Assembly (NCBI RefSeq): GCF_900240265.1
Contig: NZ_LT964739.1
Location: 1,510,664 to 1,574,663, forward strand
DNA from: Galactobacillus timonensis
GTDB taxonomy: Bacteria; Bacillota_I; Bacilli_A; Erysipelotrichales; Erysipelotrichaceae
Reading direction: 5' to 3'
DNA length: 64,000 nucleotides
Shown: piece after piece, positions 25,104 through 34,115 of the stretch
How positions within the stretch are numbered: the first letter of the stretch is position 1
How the letters are laid out: each line of letters begins with the position of its first letter
Position numbers and translations under genes: made by a program
Notes under the pieces: model-generated
Seen by the model: the letters and a program-made list of their open reading frames with translations, nothing else
Database searches by the model: none
What the model was told of the DNA's origin: nothing

Positions 25104-25916
25104 TCATTGAATCTTTGCTTTCTTTTCGTTGGCGGAGGCGATGATGTCGTAATCCTGTACGAAGTTGAGATCGAACTCCTTGACGATGCTGAGAGCCCGG
25201 TTGAGATACTCATCTGTCAGGAACATCCTGGGATCATGAATGTCCATGCCGATGATGACAGGGACATGGCGCTCTGAAAACACCTTAAAGAAGGGCTTCG
25301 AAGGGTAGGCATAACGCTCTCCGTCTTCATATTTGTGGAAGCCGTAGTCACGCACGCCGCTGCCGCAGTTGAGTTCGACAGGAACGCCGTATTTGAGCGC
25401 CGTGTCGGCAATCCGACGGGCCGTTTCCGTGACCGCCTCATCATAGCGGGGATAACTCCAGAGACATACATCCGGATGGCAGATGTAATCAACGAGATTT
25501 TCACTGCACGCCTGTTCGATGCGGTCGCAATAGCGCATCAGTGCGTCCGGCGTCCTGATCTCGTAGGTGTTTTCATCTTCGAGCGTGATCCAGTGCTGCC
25601 CGAGAATCATATAATCCAGTTCCTTGCGTACTTTGCGGAGATAATCGATCTGTTCGGGGTAGTATTCTGCTTCGATGCCGGTATAGATCGTTATCTGATC
25701 GCGGTATTTTTCTTTCAGCCGGCGGATCGAGGCGACATAGCCCGGGTACTCCTCCATGCTCATATGGAGGGTTGGGGCCGGCTTTTCAAAAGGAATATGG
25801 TCCGAAAAGCCAAGGACTTCGACGCCTGCCTGAATTGCGGCCTGAACGTACTCTTCATCTTCCCCAACCGCGTGGCCGCAGCGCTTGGTGTGGGTGTGCC
25901 AGTTTTTCCTGATCAT
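25104..25916 (-). CDS. PHP-family phosphatase (histidinol-phosphatase-like)
   Basis: 270 residues from ATG 25916. PHP metal motifs are NWHTHTKRCGH (motif 1), VLGFSDHIPF (motif 2), a Glu in IYTGIEAEYYP, LGQHWI, CHPDVCLWSY and IGMDIHDPRM near the C-terminus, which complete the trinuclear metal site of HisK/YtvP-type enzymes. Probable role: dephosphorylation of histidinol phosphate or another small phosphate ester. No histidine genes lie nearby. The start has no clear Shine-Dalgarno; an upstream in-frame start is possible. Confidence 0.8.
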   Translation of the reverse strand: MIRKNWHTHTKRCGHAVGEDEEYVQAAIQAGVEVLGFSDHIPFEKPAPTLHMSMEEYPGYVASIRRLKEKYRDQITIYTGIEAEYYPEQIDYLRKVRKELDYMILGQHWITLEDENTYEIRTPDALMRYCDRIEQACSENLVDYICHPDVCLWSYPRYDEAVTETARRIADTALKYGVPVELNCGSGVRDYGFHKYEDGERYAYPSKPFFKVFSERHVPVIIGMDIHDPRMFLTDEYLNRALSIVKEFDLNFVQDYDIIASANEKKAKIQ

Positions 25917-26047
25917 AACGAAATGGGTTATACCACGGAAACGTAAATTCCGCATCACAATCACGTCAGCATTTTCCATGGGAAAAATCAAGACTGGAAT
26001 GCGGCGAAGGTTTTGGCTAGGATACACATCAGAATCAGGAGAGCGGT

Positions 26048-26185
26048 ATGGCAAAGAAGACGGAATCACTGGATGAACTTGTAAAGCGGCTTGATGAAGC
26101 CGAGAAGGAATATGCCGAGAAGGCGAGCCGGATAGATCTTGATAAGCTTCTTGAAGAAACGAAAAAGATGACCGGAATCAACTGA
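26048..26185 (+). CDS. Small charged helical protein, 45 residues
   Basis: CAGGAGAGCGGT precedes ATG 26048, and a strong terminator follows the stop, so this is a real transcription unit. The protein starts MAKKTESLDEL, is rich in Lys, Glu and Asp and probably forms one amphipathic helix. Exodeoxyribonuclease VII small subunit was considered, but its conserved central helix-turn is not evident. No family assigned. Confidence 0.55.
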   Translation: MAKKTESLDELVKRLDEAEKEYAEKASRIDLDKLLEETKKMTGIN

Positions 26186-26192
26186 TTCATGG

Positions 26193-26219
26193 ATCCTGCT
26201 GAGAGGCAGGATTTTTTTT
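26193..26219 (+). terminator. Intrinsic terminator
   Basis: ATCCTGC/GCAGGAT stem (26193-26199/26206-26212) followed by eight T. Confidence 0.8.
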
Positions 26220-26231
26220 GCATTCGGGATA

Positions 26232-26287
26232 TTGACGTTGGAAAGGTACGGGCATATATTATACATGTACATTTGAGCAACTGTTCA
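26232..26287 (+). promoter_or_regulatory. Promoter and ArsR/CadC-like operator of the metal ATPase
   Basis: TTGACG (26232-26237) and TATATT (26255-26260) with a 17-bp spacer make a good sigma-A promoter. Just downstream, TGAGCAACTGTTCA (26274-26287) is an imperfect palindrome of the type bound by ArsR/SmtB/CadC repressors. No such repressor gene is next to it. Confidence 0.6.
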
Positions 26288-26306
26288 TATGTTAAAGGGA
26301 GAAGCT

Positions 26307-28859
26307 ATGACCTATACATATAAAATCTCAAGCATTGACTGCGCTGCCTGCGCCAAGGAGCTTGAGGAAGAAATCGGAAAGCTCGACGGCGTATCCAACT
26401 GCCACATCGAATTCGGCGTCGCCTCGGTTTTGTCCTATGATTGCGACCCCGCAAAGGCGGAAGAAGTAGGAAAGCAGGCTGCCAGGATCATCCGTGAAGA
26501 TCAGGGCGAAGGAACACAGATCAATGAAGTACGGGATGATGTTCATTCCGTTGCCTATTCCGTTGAATCGATCGACTGTGCCGCCTGTGCTCAGGAGCTG
26601 GAGGAAGAGATCGGAAAGCTCGACGGCGTATCCAACTGTCACATCGAGTTCGGCATCAAGAGCCGTCTTACCTATGATGTCCTCGCGTCCCGTGAAAAAG
26701 CCGTGGAAGAAGCGATGCGCAACATCATCATCGAAGATCAGGGTGCCGGTACAAAGATTACGCCGGTGTCCCAGTCCCTGAAGGGCTATGTGTATACGGT
26801 CCATGGCCTTGCGGACGGGGAGGAGGCTTCACGTCTGCGCAATCAGGTTGCTAAAATTTCCGGCGTCCAGGATTGTGCGATTGATTTTGGCATGACATCT
26901 TCGCTGCGCTTTCGCTCTTCTCCGCAGGATGCGGCCAGGATTGAGCAGGAAATCCGTTCGCTGCTGAGCAGAGACCAGACCCTGAAACGGGTGTATGAGA
27001 AAAAAGAGGCTTCCGTCGATGACGAAGACAGAGAGAAAAAGGAAGCCGCTCTGATGCTCGGCCGGATCATTGCCGGTGCTGTTCTGTTTGTGCTCGGCAT
27101 GGTCCTGGAGGGGACAGGAAGCGTCATCTTTGCGCTGGCGGCTTATATCGTGCTTGGCTATGACGTCATTGGCAAGGCATTCCGCAGTATCGGCCACGGT
27201 CAGCTGTTTGATGAACATTTCCTGATGATGGTTGCGACCTTTGCGGCGCTGTACATGCGCGACTTCAAGGAAGCGGCCGGGGTTATGCTGTTCTATCAGA
27301 TCGGTGAATATTTCCAGGACCGGGCGGTTGCCCGCTCGCGCCGCTCAATCGGCGATCTGATGAATCTGCGTGCTGACTATGCCGAAGTGGAGCGTGATGG
27401 CGAATTCGTCAAGGTGGATCCGGAAGAAGTTCTGGTTCATGAGCGTGTACGTGTCAAGCCGGGCGAGAGGATTCCGCTGGATGGCGTCGTGGTGGAAGGC
27501 GCTTCTTCGCTGGATACTTCTTCATTAACCGGTGAATCAAAGGTTCAGGATGTGGACGCTGGCGACGAGGTGCTCAGCGGCTGCGTCAACCAGACCGGCG
27601 TCATCATCATTGAAGTAACGAAGGAATATGGTGATTCTACGGCAGCACGGATTCTTGATCTTGTGGAAAACAGCGAGTCGAAGAAGGCTTCGCCCGAGAA
27701 GTTCATAACGAAATTCAGCCGCTGGTATACGCCGGCCGTCGTGTTTGCGGCCATTGTGACTGCCATCATTACGGCGATTGTGCTGGGTGATGTCAATGAA
27801 GGCATTCGTCGTGCCTGCACGTTCCTTGTCATTTCGTGCCCGTGTGCTCTGGTCATTTCGATTCCGCTGAGCTTCTTTGCCGGCATCGGCGGCCTCTCGT
27901 CGCGCGGTGTTCTTGTTAAGGGAGCTTCCGTTGTTGAGACACTGTCAAAGGTGAAGAATGTTGTTTTCGACAAGACCGGTACGCTGACCAACGGTACCTT
28001 TGCAGTGGAGCATGTCTGCTCGCCGCAGGTGACTGAGAAGCAGCTCATTCACGATGCGGCGGCTGCGGAGCACTTTTCCAATCATCCGATTGCGCAGGGA
28101 ATCCGGGCAAAGGATGGTGGAACGGTGGATGAAACTCTTCTCAGCGATGCTCAGGAAATCGCCGGCCGCGGTATTTCGATCAAGGAAAACGGCGTTGAGA
28201 TTCTTGCCGGCAACTATAAGCTGATGCAGGAACACGGCATTACCTGCAGGGAAGAAACAGAGGCAGGTACGCTTGTCTATGTGGCACGGGGAGGAAAGTA
28301 TGAAGGATGCCTGGTTCTTCTTGATCAGGTGAAGAACGGTGCCGAAGCTGCTGTCAATGGACTGAAGAAGGCCGGCTGTGCCATGACGATCGTATCCGGA
28401 GACAATCAGCAGCTGGTACGCAAGGTTGCGGATGATCTGGGCATTGAACACGCCATCGGTCAGTGCCTGCCGGAAGACAAGGTCGCAGCCGTCAGGAAAA
28501 TCTGTGAGGCAGGGACGACCGCCTTTGTTGGCGACGGCGTTAACGACGCGCCGGTACTTGCGATGGCAGATGTGGGCTTTGCGATGGGCGCCCTTGGATC
28601 GGATGCGGCCATCGAGGCGGCAGACGTTGTCCTGATGGATGACGATCTGGCCAAGATTCCGCTGGCCATTTCGAGCAGTCAGAGAATTCAGAGAGTCGCC
28701 AGTGAGAACATCTGGTTTGCAATTGCGATCAAGCTGATTACGCTGGTGCTTGGTGCGATGGGCATTGCGAATATGTGGATGGCAATCTTCGCCGATACCG
28801 GTGTCGCCATGCTGTGTGTCTTAAATTCGCTGCGGCTGCTCAGAATCCGCAGAAAATAA
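26307..28859 (+). CDS. Heavy-metal P-type ATPase (Zn2+/Cd2+/Pb2+ class)
   Basis: 850 residues from ATG 26307 (GGGAGAAG upstream). Exports divalent soft metals using ATP. Three N-terminal HMA-like domains: the first two have CAAC metal sites (C12/C15, C91/C94) and are almost identical, the third has lost both Cys (GLADGEE). Then come the membrane core with the CPC ion site (SCPCALVIS), phosphorylation motif DKTGTLTNG, and GDGVNDAPVL hinge. CPC with the CadA-like core suggests Zn/Cd/Pb rather than Cu. A CadC-type operator overlaps its promoter, and a terminator follows the stop. Confidence 0.9.
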   Translation: MTYTYKISSIDCAACAKELEEEIGKLDGVSNCHIEFGVASVLSYDCDPAKAEEVGKQAARIIREDQGEGTQINEVRDDVHSVAYSVESIDCAACAQELEEEIGKLDGVSNCHIEFGIKSRLTYDVLASREKAVEEAMRNIIIEDQGAGTKITPVSQSLKGYVYTVHGLADGEEASRLRNQVAKISGVQDCAIDFGMTSSLRFRSSPQDAARIEQEIRSLLSRDQTLKRVYEKKEASVDDEDREKKEAALMLGRIIAGAVLFVLGMVLEGTGSVIFALAAYIVLGYDVIGKAFRSIGHGQLFDEHFLMMVATFAALYMRDFKEAAGVMLFYQIGEYFQDRAVARSRRSIGDLMNLRADYAEVERDGEFVKVDPEEVLVHERVRVKPGERIPLDGVVVEGASSLDTSSLTGESKVQDVDAGDEVLSGCVNQTGVIIIEVTKEYGDSTAARILDLVENSESKKASPEKFITKFSRWYTPAVVFAAIVTAIITAIVLGDVNEGIRRACTFLVISCPCALVISIPLSFFAGIGGLSSRGVLVKGASVVETLSKVKNVVFDKTGTLTNGTFAVEHVCSPQVTEKQLIHDAAAAEHFSNHPIAQGIRAKDGGTVDETLLSDAQEIAGRGISIKENGVEILAGNYKLMQEHGITCREETEAGTLVYVARGGKYEGCLVLLDQVKNGAEAAVNGLKKAGCAMTIVSGDNQQLVRKVADDLGIEHAIGQCLPEDKVAAVRKICEAGTTAFVGDGVNDAPVLAMADVGFAMGALGSDAAIEAADVVLMDDDLAKIPLAISSSQRIQRVASENIWFAIAIKLITLVLGAMGIANMWMAIFADTGVAMLCVLNSLRLLRIRRK

Positions 28860-28876
28860 GCATTGAATGTTTCAGG

Positions 28877-28904
28877 GGACAGATGCTTGGCATCTGTCCT
28901 TTTG
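28877..28904 (+). terminator. Intrinsic terminator of the metal ATPase gene
   Basis: GGACAGATG/CATCTGTCC (28877-28885/28891-28899) followed by TTTTGCGTTTTT. Confidence 0.75.
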
Positions 28905-28953
28905 CGTTTTTGACCGCTCATCCCGCGTTTTGTATTTCTGTATAATAAGGAGT

Positions 28954-30222
28954 ATGTTCAGACGGATAGTTACGGTAGGTCTGGCTGTATGTTTCCTGGT
29001 GTGCGGGAATGTTCCGGTACAGGCGGAAGAGACGGCAGGGGCCGATGAAACTGCGGATTCCACTCCTGTATTGCAGGGTCCGGAAGCGGTGCTGGTCGAT
29101 CAGGACAGCGGCAATGTTCTGTATGATTTCAACAGCGCTGTGCATCGGGATCCTTCTTCGCTGAGCGATCTGATGACGGTCTATCTTGCGGCTTCGTCGC
29201 TGAACCAGAATCAGTCGCTGACGATGAGTGAAACAGCCTCTGCAACCTATGATCACAGCAGCGGTGTCCTGTGGATTGAGACCGGTGAGACGCTGAGCGC
29301 CCTTGACTGCATGGCGGCGACTTTACTGGCCGGGGCCAACGATACGGCTGCGATGCTTGCGGAAGGTGTGTCCGGCAGCAACGATGCGTTTCTTTCGGCA
29401 ATGAATAAGCAGGTAGAAGACTGGAACCTTGCGGATACGCATTTTGACAATCTCTTCGGCCTTGCGTCGGATAACAATTATTCTTCGGCGGCCGATATCG
29501 CTGAAATTACGCGGCGTGCTCTTTCGAATGCGTCCTTTTCCAGCGTCTTCTCTTTGACTTCCTATACGATTGCGGCCAATAACAAGCATGTGCAGGTACG
29601 TGATATTCCCAATGACTGCCAGCTGGTGCGCAGCGGTGACAATTTCTATGAAGGCATTACCGGCGGCAAGCTTGGCTACAGCGAAAGCGGCGGCTACGGT
29701 ATCAGCGCAAGTGCCGAGAAGGACGGGACACGTCTGATTGCGGTCGTGCTTGGTGAGGAAAGTGCGGATGCGGCCTACGCTGATATCAAGGCACTGTTTG
29801 ATTACGGCTTCAGCAGCTACCAGACGGTTACGATCCGGAAGGATGACATTCCTTCGCAGACGATTGCGATCCGTGATGGTACGCGCAAGTCGGCAGATGT
29901 CATTCTGTCGGCGGACAGCGATTTCTCGATTCTGATGAAAGTAACTGATACAACCCCGGAGCTGACGGCGGAAATTCAGGTGGAAAACTCCGACAGCAAC
30001 GATCCGGATGCGATAACGGGAAAGGTTGTGTTCTATCTCAACGGACAGGAAGCCGGATCCGTCGATGCGGCGAAGGAAGTCGTTACCTATGAGCGCAATA
30101 CCCAATCAGGCATTGACAGTATGACGATCTATGACTGGGTATGTATCGTTGTGCTGGCGCTGACGATGCTGTATCCGGTATTGAAGCGGTTCTCGGATTT
30201 CCTGAAGCCGCCGGGAGAATAA
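28954..30222 (+). CDS. DD-carboxypeptidase-like (S11) membrane protein with degenerate active site
   Basis: 422 residues from ATG 28954 (AAGGAG close upstream, TATAAT at 28941-28946). A signal peptide (RRIVTVGLAVCFLVCG, ending near VQAEE), an S11 penicillin-binding-like domain, a beta-rich C-terminal domain and a final membrane helix (VCIVVLALTMLYPVL) give the layout of D-Ala-D-Ala carboxypeptidases. The three active-site motifs are altered: SxxK reads SLSD (Ser69, Asp72), SxN reads GAN, and KTG reads KLG. The acylation lysine is missing, so it is probably inactive and may act as a structural or regulatory partner in cell-wall work. Confidence 0.8.
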   Translation: MFRRIVTVGLAVCFLVCGNVPVQAEETAGADETADSTPVLQGPEAVLVDQDSGNVLYDFNSAVHRDPSSLSDLMTVYLAASSLNQNQSLTMSETASATYDHSSGVLWIETGETLSALDCMAATLLAGANDTAAMLAEGVSGSNDAFLSAMNKQVEDWNLADTHFDNLFGLASDNNYSSAADIAEITRRALSNASFSSVFSLTSYTIAANNKHVQVRDIPNDCQLVRSGDNFYEGITGGKLGYSESGGYGISASAEKDGTRLIAVVLGEESADAAYADIKALFDYGFSSYQTVTIRKDDIPSQTIAIRDGTRKSADVILSADSDFSILMKVTDTTPELTAEIQVENSDSNDPDAITGKVVFYLNGQEAGSVDAAKEVVTYERNTQSGIDSMTIYDWVCIVVLALTMLYPVLKRFSDFLKPPGE

Positions 30223-30241
30223 AAAACAAGGAGAAGAGAAA

Positions 30242-30586
30242 ATGAAACGACTGTTTAGTGGCTGGCTGATCAATGTAATCTGCCTGTGGGTTCTGGACCT
30301 GCTGTTTGATTCGATCGCCTTTCCTTCGACGGGGCCGCTGTTGTTGGCGGCTCTGGTACTCGGTATTCTGAATGCGACCCTGAAGCCTTTGCTGAAGCTG
30401 CTGTCGCTGCCGGCGACGATTTTGACGCTGGGCCTGTTTTCGATTGTCATTGATGGTCTGATTCTTCATATTGCCCTGCGTCTTGGCGGGGCAGCTTCGG
30501 TTCCGGGGTTCTGGACGACGCTGCTGGCGGCGGTGTTTCTGAGCATTCTCAATGGCGCCGTGTCGCGCCTGATTAAGGACGAGTGA
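30242..30586 (+). CDS. Phage-holin-family IV / YvlD-type small membrane protein
   Basis: 114 residues with four hydrophobic helices (near 7-25, 29-48, 56-76, 86-106). The LNATLKPLLKLLSLPATILTLGLF segment is the signature of PF04020 proteins such as YvlD. The function is unknown; some are envelope-stress linked. CAAGGAGAAGAG precedes the ATG. Its stop overlaps the start of the HAD gene (TGATG). Confidence 0.8.
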   Translation: MKRLFSGWLINVICLWVLDLLFDSIAFPSTGPLLLAALVLGILNATLKPLLKLLSLPATILTLGLFSIVIDGLILHIALRLGGAASVPGFWTTLLAAVFLSILNGAVSRLIKDE

Positions 30587-31371
30587 TGGCAGACCATATT
30601 TGTTTCTTTGATCTGGATGGGACGCTGTTTTCCCATGCGTCGGACTCGATTCCTTCTTCGACGCTGCGTTCGCTTTCACTGCTGCAGAAAAACGGGATTC
30701 CGATTGTTCTGGCAACGGGCCGTCACTTTGCGGAGCTTGGGCAGCTGGAGCCGTCGGCTTCGATTCCCTTTGATGCATGGATCATGTTGACGGGGGCATA
30801 TATCACCGATGCAGGTAAACGCTGCATCGCGTCGGCGGAAATCGGTGAAGAAAACATGGTTGTTCTGACTGACTGGCTCAACGGTCATGGCTATTCCTAT
30901 ATCGTTGTTGAGGAAGAGGTGAACTACATGAATTCGCACTCTGCGCTTGCCAGGCAGGTTCAGGCTTCGATTCATACGGCACTGTTTCCGGTGATGGATG
31001 TGAGCCGGATCCATTCGCATCCCGTCTATCAGCTGACGGTTTTTGCGCCATGGAGTGTGGCGGAGGAACTGATGCGGCTGGTGCCTTCGGTGCGTGCGAG
31101 TCAATGGCATTCCAGCGCGTTCGACCTGTCTTCCGTAAAAGCGGGCAAGGGCGATGCGCTGCGGAAGGTGTGTGATTATTTCCATGTGCCGGTTTCAGGG
31201 TCCTTTGCCTTTGGCGATAACAACAATGATCTCGACATGCTCAGAGCGGCCGGTACCGGGATTGCGATGGGTAATGGTTCACCTGGTGCCAAGCAGGCTG
31301 CGGATTATGTGACGGATGATATTGATGCAGACGGCATTGAGCATGCGCTGCTGCATTTTGGTTTGATATGA
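30586..31371 (+). CDS. Cof-type HAD hydrolase
   Basis: 261 residues. HAD motif I FFDLDGTLFS, motif II in VLATGRHFAEL, Lys in SSVKAGKGDAL, and motif IV FGDNNNDLDML; the C2-type cap lies between. Cof-like enzymes dephosphorylate sugar phosphates, FMN or PLP; the substrate is not predictable here. It is translationally coupled to the membrane protein upstream, and dtd follows after 14 bp, in one operon running to folD. Confidence 0.85.
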   Translation: MADHICFFDLDGTLFSHASDSIPSSTLRSLSLLQKNGIPIVLATGRHFAELGQLEPSASIPFDAWIMLTGAYITDAGKRCIASAEIGEENMVVLTDWLNGHGYSYIVVEEEVNYMNSHSALARQVQASIHTALFPVMDVSRIHSHPVYQLTVFAPWSVAEELMRLVPSVRASQWHSSAFDLSSVKAGKGDALRKVCDYFHVPVSGSFAFGDNNNDLDMLRAAGTGIAMGNGSPGAKQAADYVTDDIDADGIEHALLHFGLI

Positions 31372-31385
31372 GAGGATGATGAACG

Positions 31386-31841
31386 ATGCGTACAGTAATT
31401 CAAAGGGTATCTGAGGCTTCGGTGACGATTGATGGCCATGTGCATGGCGATATCGGCAGGGGTTATATGATTCTGGTCGGCTTTGAGGATGCGGATACGG
31501 AAGAAATCGTACGTGCCATGTGTGCCAAGATATCGAAGCTGCGCATTTTTGATGATGATGCTGGAAAGATGAACCGTTCGATTCTTGATGTGCAGGGGGC
31601 GATTCTTTCGATTTCGCAGTTTACGCTCTACGCCGACTGCCGCAAAGGCAACCGCCCGAGCTTTTCCGGTTCCGGATCCCCTGTGCATGCCGAGGCGCTG
31701 TATCATTACTTCAATGATCAGCTGCGGTATCTGACAATTCCGGTGGAAGAAGGCATCTTCGGGGCGGATATGAAGGTGCGGCTGCTGAATGATGGGCCGG
31801 TGACGATCGTACTCGACTCGAAGGAGATTGTGCATGGGTGA
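31386..31841 (+). CDS. dtd: D-aminoacyl-tRNA deacylase
   Basis: 151 residues. The DTD signature motifs SQFTLYADCRKGNRPSF (containing the SQFTL active-site element) and NDGPVTIVLDS (NxGPVT, the Gly-cisPro-equivalent chiral selector is in the GPVT segment) are present. It hydrolyses D-amino acids, and glycine from tRNA-Ala, to keep translation stereospecific. GAGAGGATGATGAACG lies before the ATG. It overlaps folD by 8 nt. Confidence 0.93.
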   Translation: MRTVIQRVSEASVTIDGHVHGDIGRGYMILVGFEDADTEEIVRAMCAKISKLRIFDDDAGKMNRSILDVQGAILSISQFTLYADCRKGNRPSFSGSGSPVHAEALYHYFNDQLRYLTIPVEEGIFGADMKVRLLNDGPVTIVLDSKEIVHG

Positions 31842-32703
31842 AATTATTTACGGAGACGAGCTTTCCCGTGAACTGAAAGCCGCAATGAAAGTGAAGATTG
31901 AAGGCCTGGTGAAGGATGGAAAACGGGTTCCGTGTCTTGCCGTGATCCTGGTTGGCGATAATCCTGCTTCACTTTCCTATGTGCGGGGCAAGGAGAAGGC
32001 GTGCCGGGAAGTCGGCATTGAAAGCCGCATGCTTCATCTTCCGCAAACGGCGAGCCAGCAGGAAGTGGAAGAGGCAGTATTGTCCTGCAGTGAAGATCCC
32101 GGTGTGGACGGGATTCTGGTTCAACTGCCGTTACCGAAGGGGCTGAATCCGCAGGCGGTCATTCATAAAGTGGACCCGAGCAAGGATGTGGATGGGCTTC
32201 ATCCCCTCAATCTCGCGGCACTTTACGATAATGAACGGGGCTTTCGGCCCTGTACGCCGCTTGGCGTGATGGAGCTGCTGAAACGGATGGGCTGCGATCC
32301 CGATGGGAAACATGCCGTCGTTCTGGGACGCAGCAGTCTGGTCGGTACACCGGTTGCGCGGCTGCTGCTGAATGCCAATGCGACGGTAACGATGTGCCAC
32401 AGTCATACGCATGATCTTGCCGCAATTACGCGCCAGGCCGATATTCTTGTCGCGGCCATCGGGAGAGAAAAGTTCGTGAAGGCGGACATGGTCAAGGAAG
32501 GTGCATACGTCATTGATGTGGGCATCAATCGGATGGCCGACGGACATCTGTGCGGCGATGTTGACTTTGATGCGGTGCTTCCGAAAGCGGCGGCCATTAC
32601 GCCGGTTCCCAGGGGCGTAGGTCCGATGACGATTGCGATGCTGCTGCACAATACGCTGCAGGCATATCAGTGGAGGTTGGCTGATGAATACGTGGGATTA
32701 TGA
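31834..32703 (+). CDS. folD: Bifunctional methylenetetrahydrofolate dehydrogenase/methenyl-THF cyclohydrolase
   Basis: 289 residues from ATG 31834. Interconverts 5,10-methylene-, methenyl- and 10-formyl-THF. Active-site SYVRGKEKACREVGI (Tyr and Lys), GILVQLPLP, KDVDGLHPLN, the Rossmann motif VVLGRSSLVGTP and PRGVGPMTIAMLLHNT are canonical. The start overlaps dtd, and the DUF951 gene begins inside its last codons, so dtd-folD-DUF951 are translationally linked. Confidence 0.95.
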   Translation: MGEIIYGDELSRELKAAMKVKIEGLVKDGKRVPCLAVILVGDNPASLSYVRGKEKACREVGIESRMLHLPQTASQQEVEEAVLSCSEDPGVDGILVQLPLPKGLNPQAVIHKVDPSKDVDGLHPLNLAALYDNERGFRPCTPLGVMELLKRMGCDPDGKHAVVLGRSSLVGTPVARLLLNANATVTMCHSHTHDLAAITRQADILVAAIGREKFVKADMVKEGAYVIDVGINRMADGHLCGDVDFDAVLPKAAAITPVPRGVGPMTIAMLLHNTLQAYQWRLADEYVGL

Positions 32704-32902
32704 TCTTGGCTCCATTGTTGAAATGAAAAAGGAACATCCCTGCCACAAGTCTAAATACTGGAAGGTGATCCGCATGGGCGGCGACATCAAGATCAAATGC
32801 GAAGGCTGCGGCGCCATCGTCATGTTTCCGAGACATGAGTTTGAACATAAGCTGAAGAAGGTTATTATCAAAGGCGATGCTTCAAATCAAAGTGATATAT
32901 AA
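32684..32902 (+). CDS. DUF951 zinc-ribbon-like protein
   Basis: 72 residues from ATG 32684, with TGGAGGTTG upstream. Sequence features of DUF951: a start DYDLGSIVEMKKEHPC, WKVIRMGGDIKIKC, then CEGCGAIVMFPR with Cys residues that probably bind zinc. This small family commonly sits directly before ychF in Firmicutes, as here. The molecular function is unknown; an RNA or ribosome link is plausible. A TATAAT at its end (32898-32903) may give ychF its own promoter. Confidence 0.85.
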   Translation: MNTWDYDLGSIVEMKKEHPCHKSKYWKVIRMGGDIKIKCEGCGAIVMFPRHEFEHKLKKVIIKGDASNQSDI

Positions 32903-32929
32903 TAGGCCGGGTTTGAGAGAGGAAGAAGT

Positions 32930-34030
32930 ATGTCATTAACTGCAGGTATTGTCGGACTTCCGAATGTCGGCAAGTCGACGCTGTTCAACGCGATTACAAA
33001 CAGTCAGGTTCTGGCGGAAAACTATCCGTTTGCGACGATCCAGCCGAACGTCGGTGTCGTTGAAGTTCCGGATGAGCGGATGACGAATCTGGTGAAGATT
33101 TTTCAGCCGCAGAGAACGATCTATACGACATTTGAATTTACAGATATCGCCGGCCTTGTCAAAGGTGCGTCCAAGGGTGAGGGTCTTGGCAACCAGTTCC
33201 TTGCCAATATCCGTGAGACGAATGCGATCATCCATGTTGTCCGCTGCTTCGATGATCCGGACATTGAGCACGTCGAGGGATCGGTCGATCCGGTCCGCGA
33301 CATTGAGGAAATCAATCTGGAGCTGTGTCTGGCCGATCTGGAGACGGTAGAGAACCGGATTGCCAAGGTCATGCGCAAGGCGCAGACCAAGGAAAAGGAT
33401 GCGGTCAGTGAGTATGAGACGCTGAAGAAGCTGAAGACGGCTCTGGAAGCCGGTACGCCGGTCCGTCTGCTGGAACTCAGCGACAAGGATCGGGAATATA
33501 TCCGCAACTATTCGCTGCTGACAGCGAAGCCGGTTATCTACGTTGCCAATATGAGCGATGAAGAGGTTACGGATCCCTCCAGCAACAAATACTTCAATGC
33601 CGTCAAGGCATTTGCGGACAAGGAAGGCAGCGCCTGCATCGCGATCTGTGCCAAGATGGAAGAAGAACTTTCTGGCATGAGCCGCGAAGAGAAGGAAGCA
33701 TTCCTGGAGGATCTTGGCGTCAAGACTTCGGGCCTGGATCAGATCATTCAGGCAGCCTACCATCTGCTCGGTCTGCGTACGTTCTTTACGGTCGGCGGGC
33801 CGGAGTGCAGAGCCTGGACATTCCATGAAGGAATGAAGGCGCCGCAGTGTGCCGGCATTATTCATACCGACTTTGAGAAGGGGTTCATCCGGGCCGAAGT
33901 GTACAGCTATGACGATCTGATGCAGTACGGTACGGAGCAGAGCGTCAAGGAGCACGGAAAGATGCGTCTGGAAGGCAAGGACTATCTGATGCAGGATGGC
34001 GATATTGTGTTCTTCCGTTTCAATGTCTGA
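32930..34030 (+). CDS. ychF: YchF/OLA1 family ribosome-associated ATPase
   Basis: 366 residues. G1 [10 protein letters not shown]3 [20 protein letters not shown] (with hydrophobic residue after G as in HAS-GTPases) and G4 NMSDEE, the NxxE variant that gives ATP rather than GTP specificity, are present, followed by a coiled-coil and a C-terminal TGS domain. YchF binds ribosomes and affects oxidative stress and translation. AGAGGAAGAAGT is the ribosome-binding site. Confidence 0.95.
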   Translation: MSLTAGIVGLPNVGKSTLFNAITNSQVLAENYPFATIQPNVGVVEVPDERMTNLVKIFQPQRTIYTTFEFTDIAGLVKGASKGEGLGNQFLANIRETNAIIHVVRCFDDPDIEHVEGSVDPVRDIEEINLELCLADLETVENRIAKVMRKAQTKEKDAVSEYETLKKLKTALEAGTPVRLLELSDKDREYIRNYSLLTAKPVIYVANMSDEEVTDPSSNKYFNAVKAFADKEGSACIAICAKMEEELSGMSREEKEAFLEDLGVKTSGLDQIIQAAYHLLGLRTFFTVGGPECRAWTFHEGMKAPQCAGIIHTDFEKGFIRAEVYSYDDLMQYGTEQSVKEHGKMRLEGKDYLMQDGDIVFFRFNV

Positions 34031-34073
34031 GCGACAATTTGAGCCATTTGCCTGTATTGTGAAAGACGGATGA

Positions 34074-34082
34074 TGCTACAAT
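34074..34082 (+). promoter_or_regulatory. Extended -10 promoter of darA
   Basis: TGC-TACAAT (TG at 34074-34075, TACAAT 34077-34082), 34 bp before the darA start codon. No good -35 at standard spacing. Confidence 0.45.
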
Positions 34083-34115
34083 AAAATCAGAAAAGCAGTG
34101 ACGGAGGCATAATTT

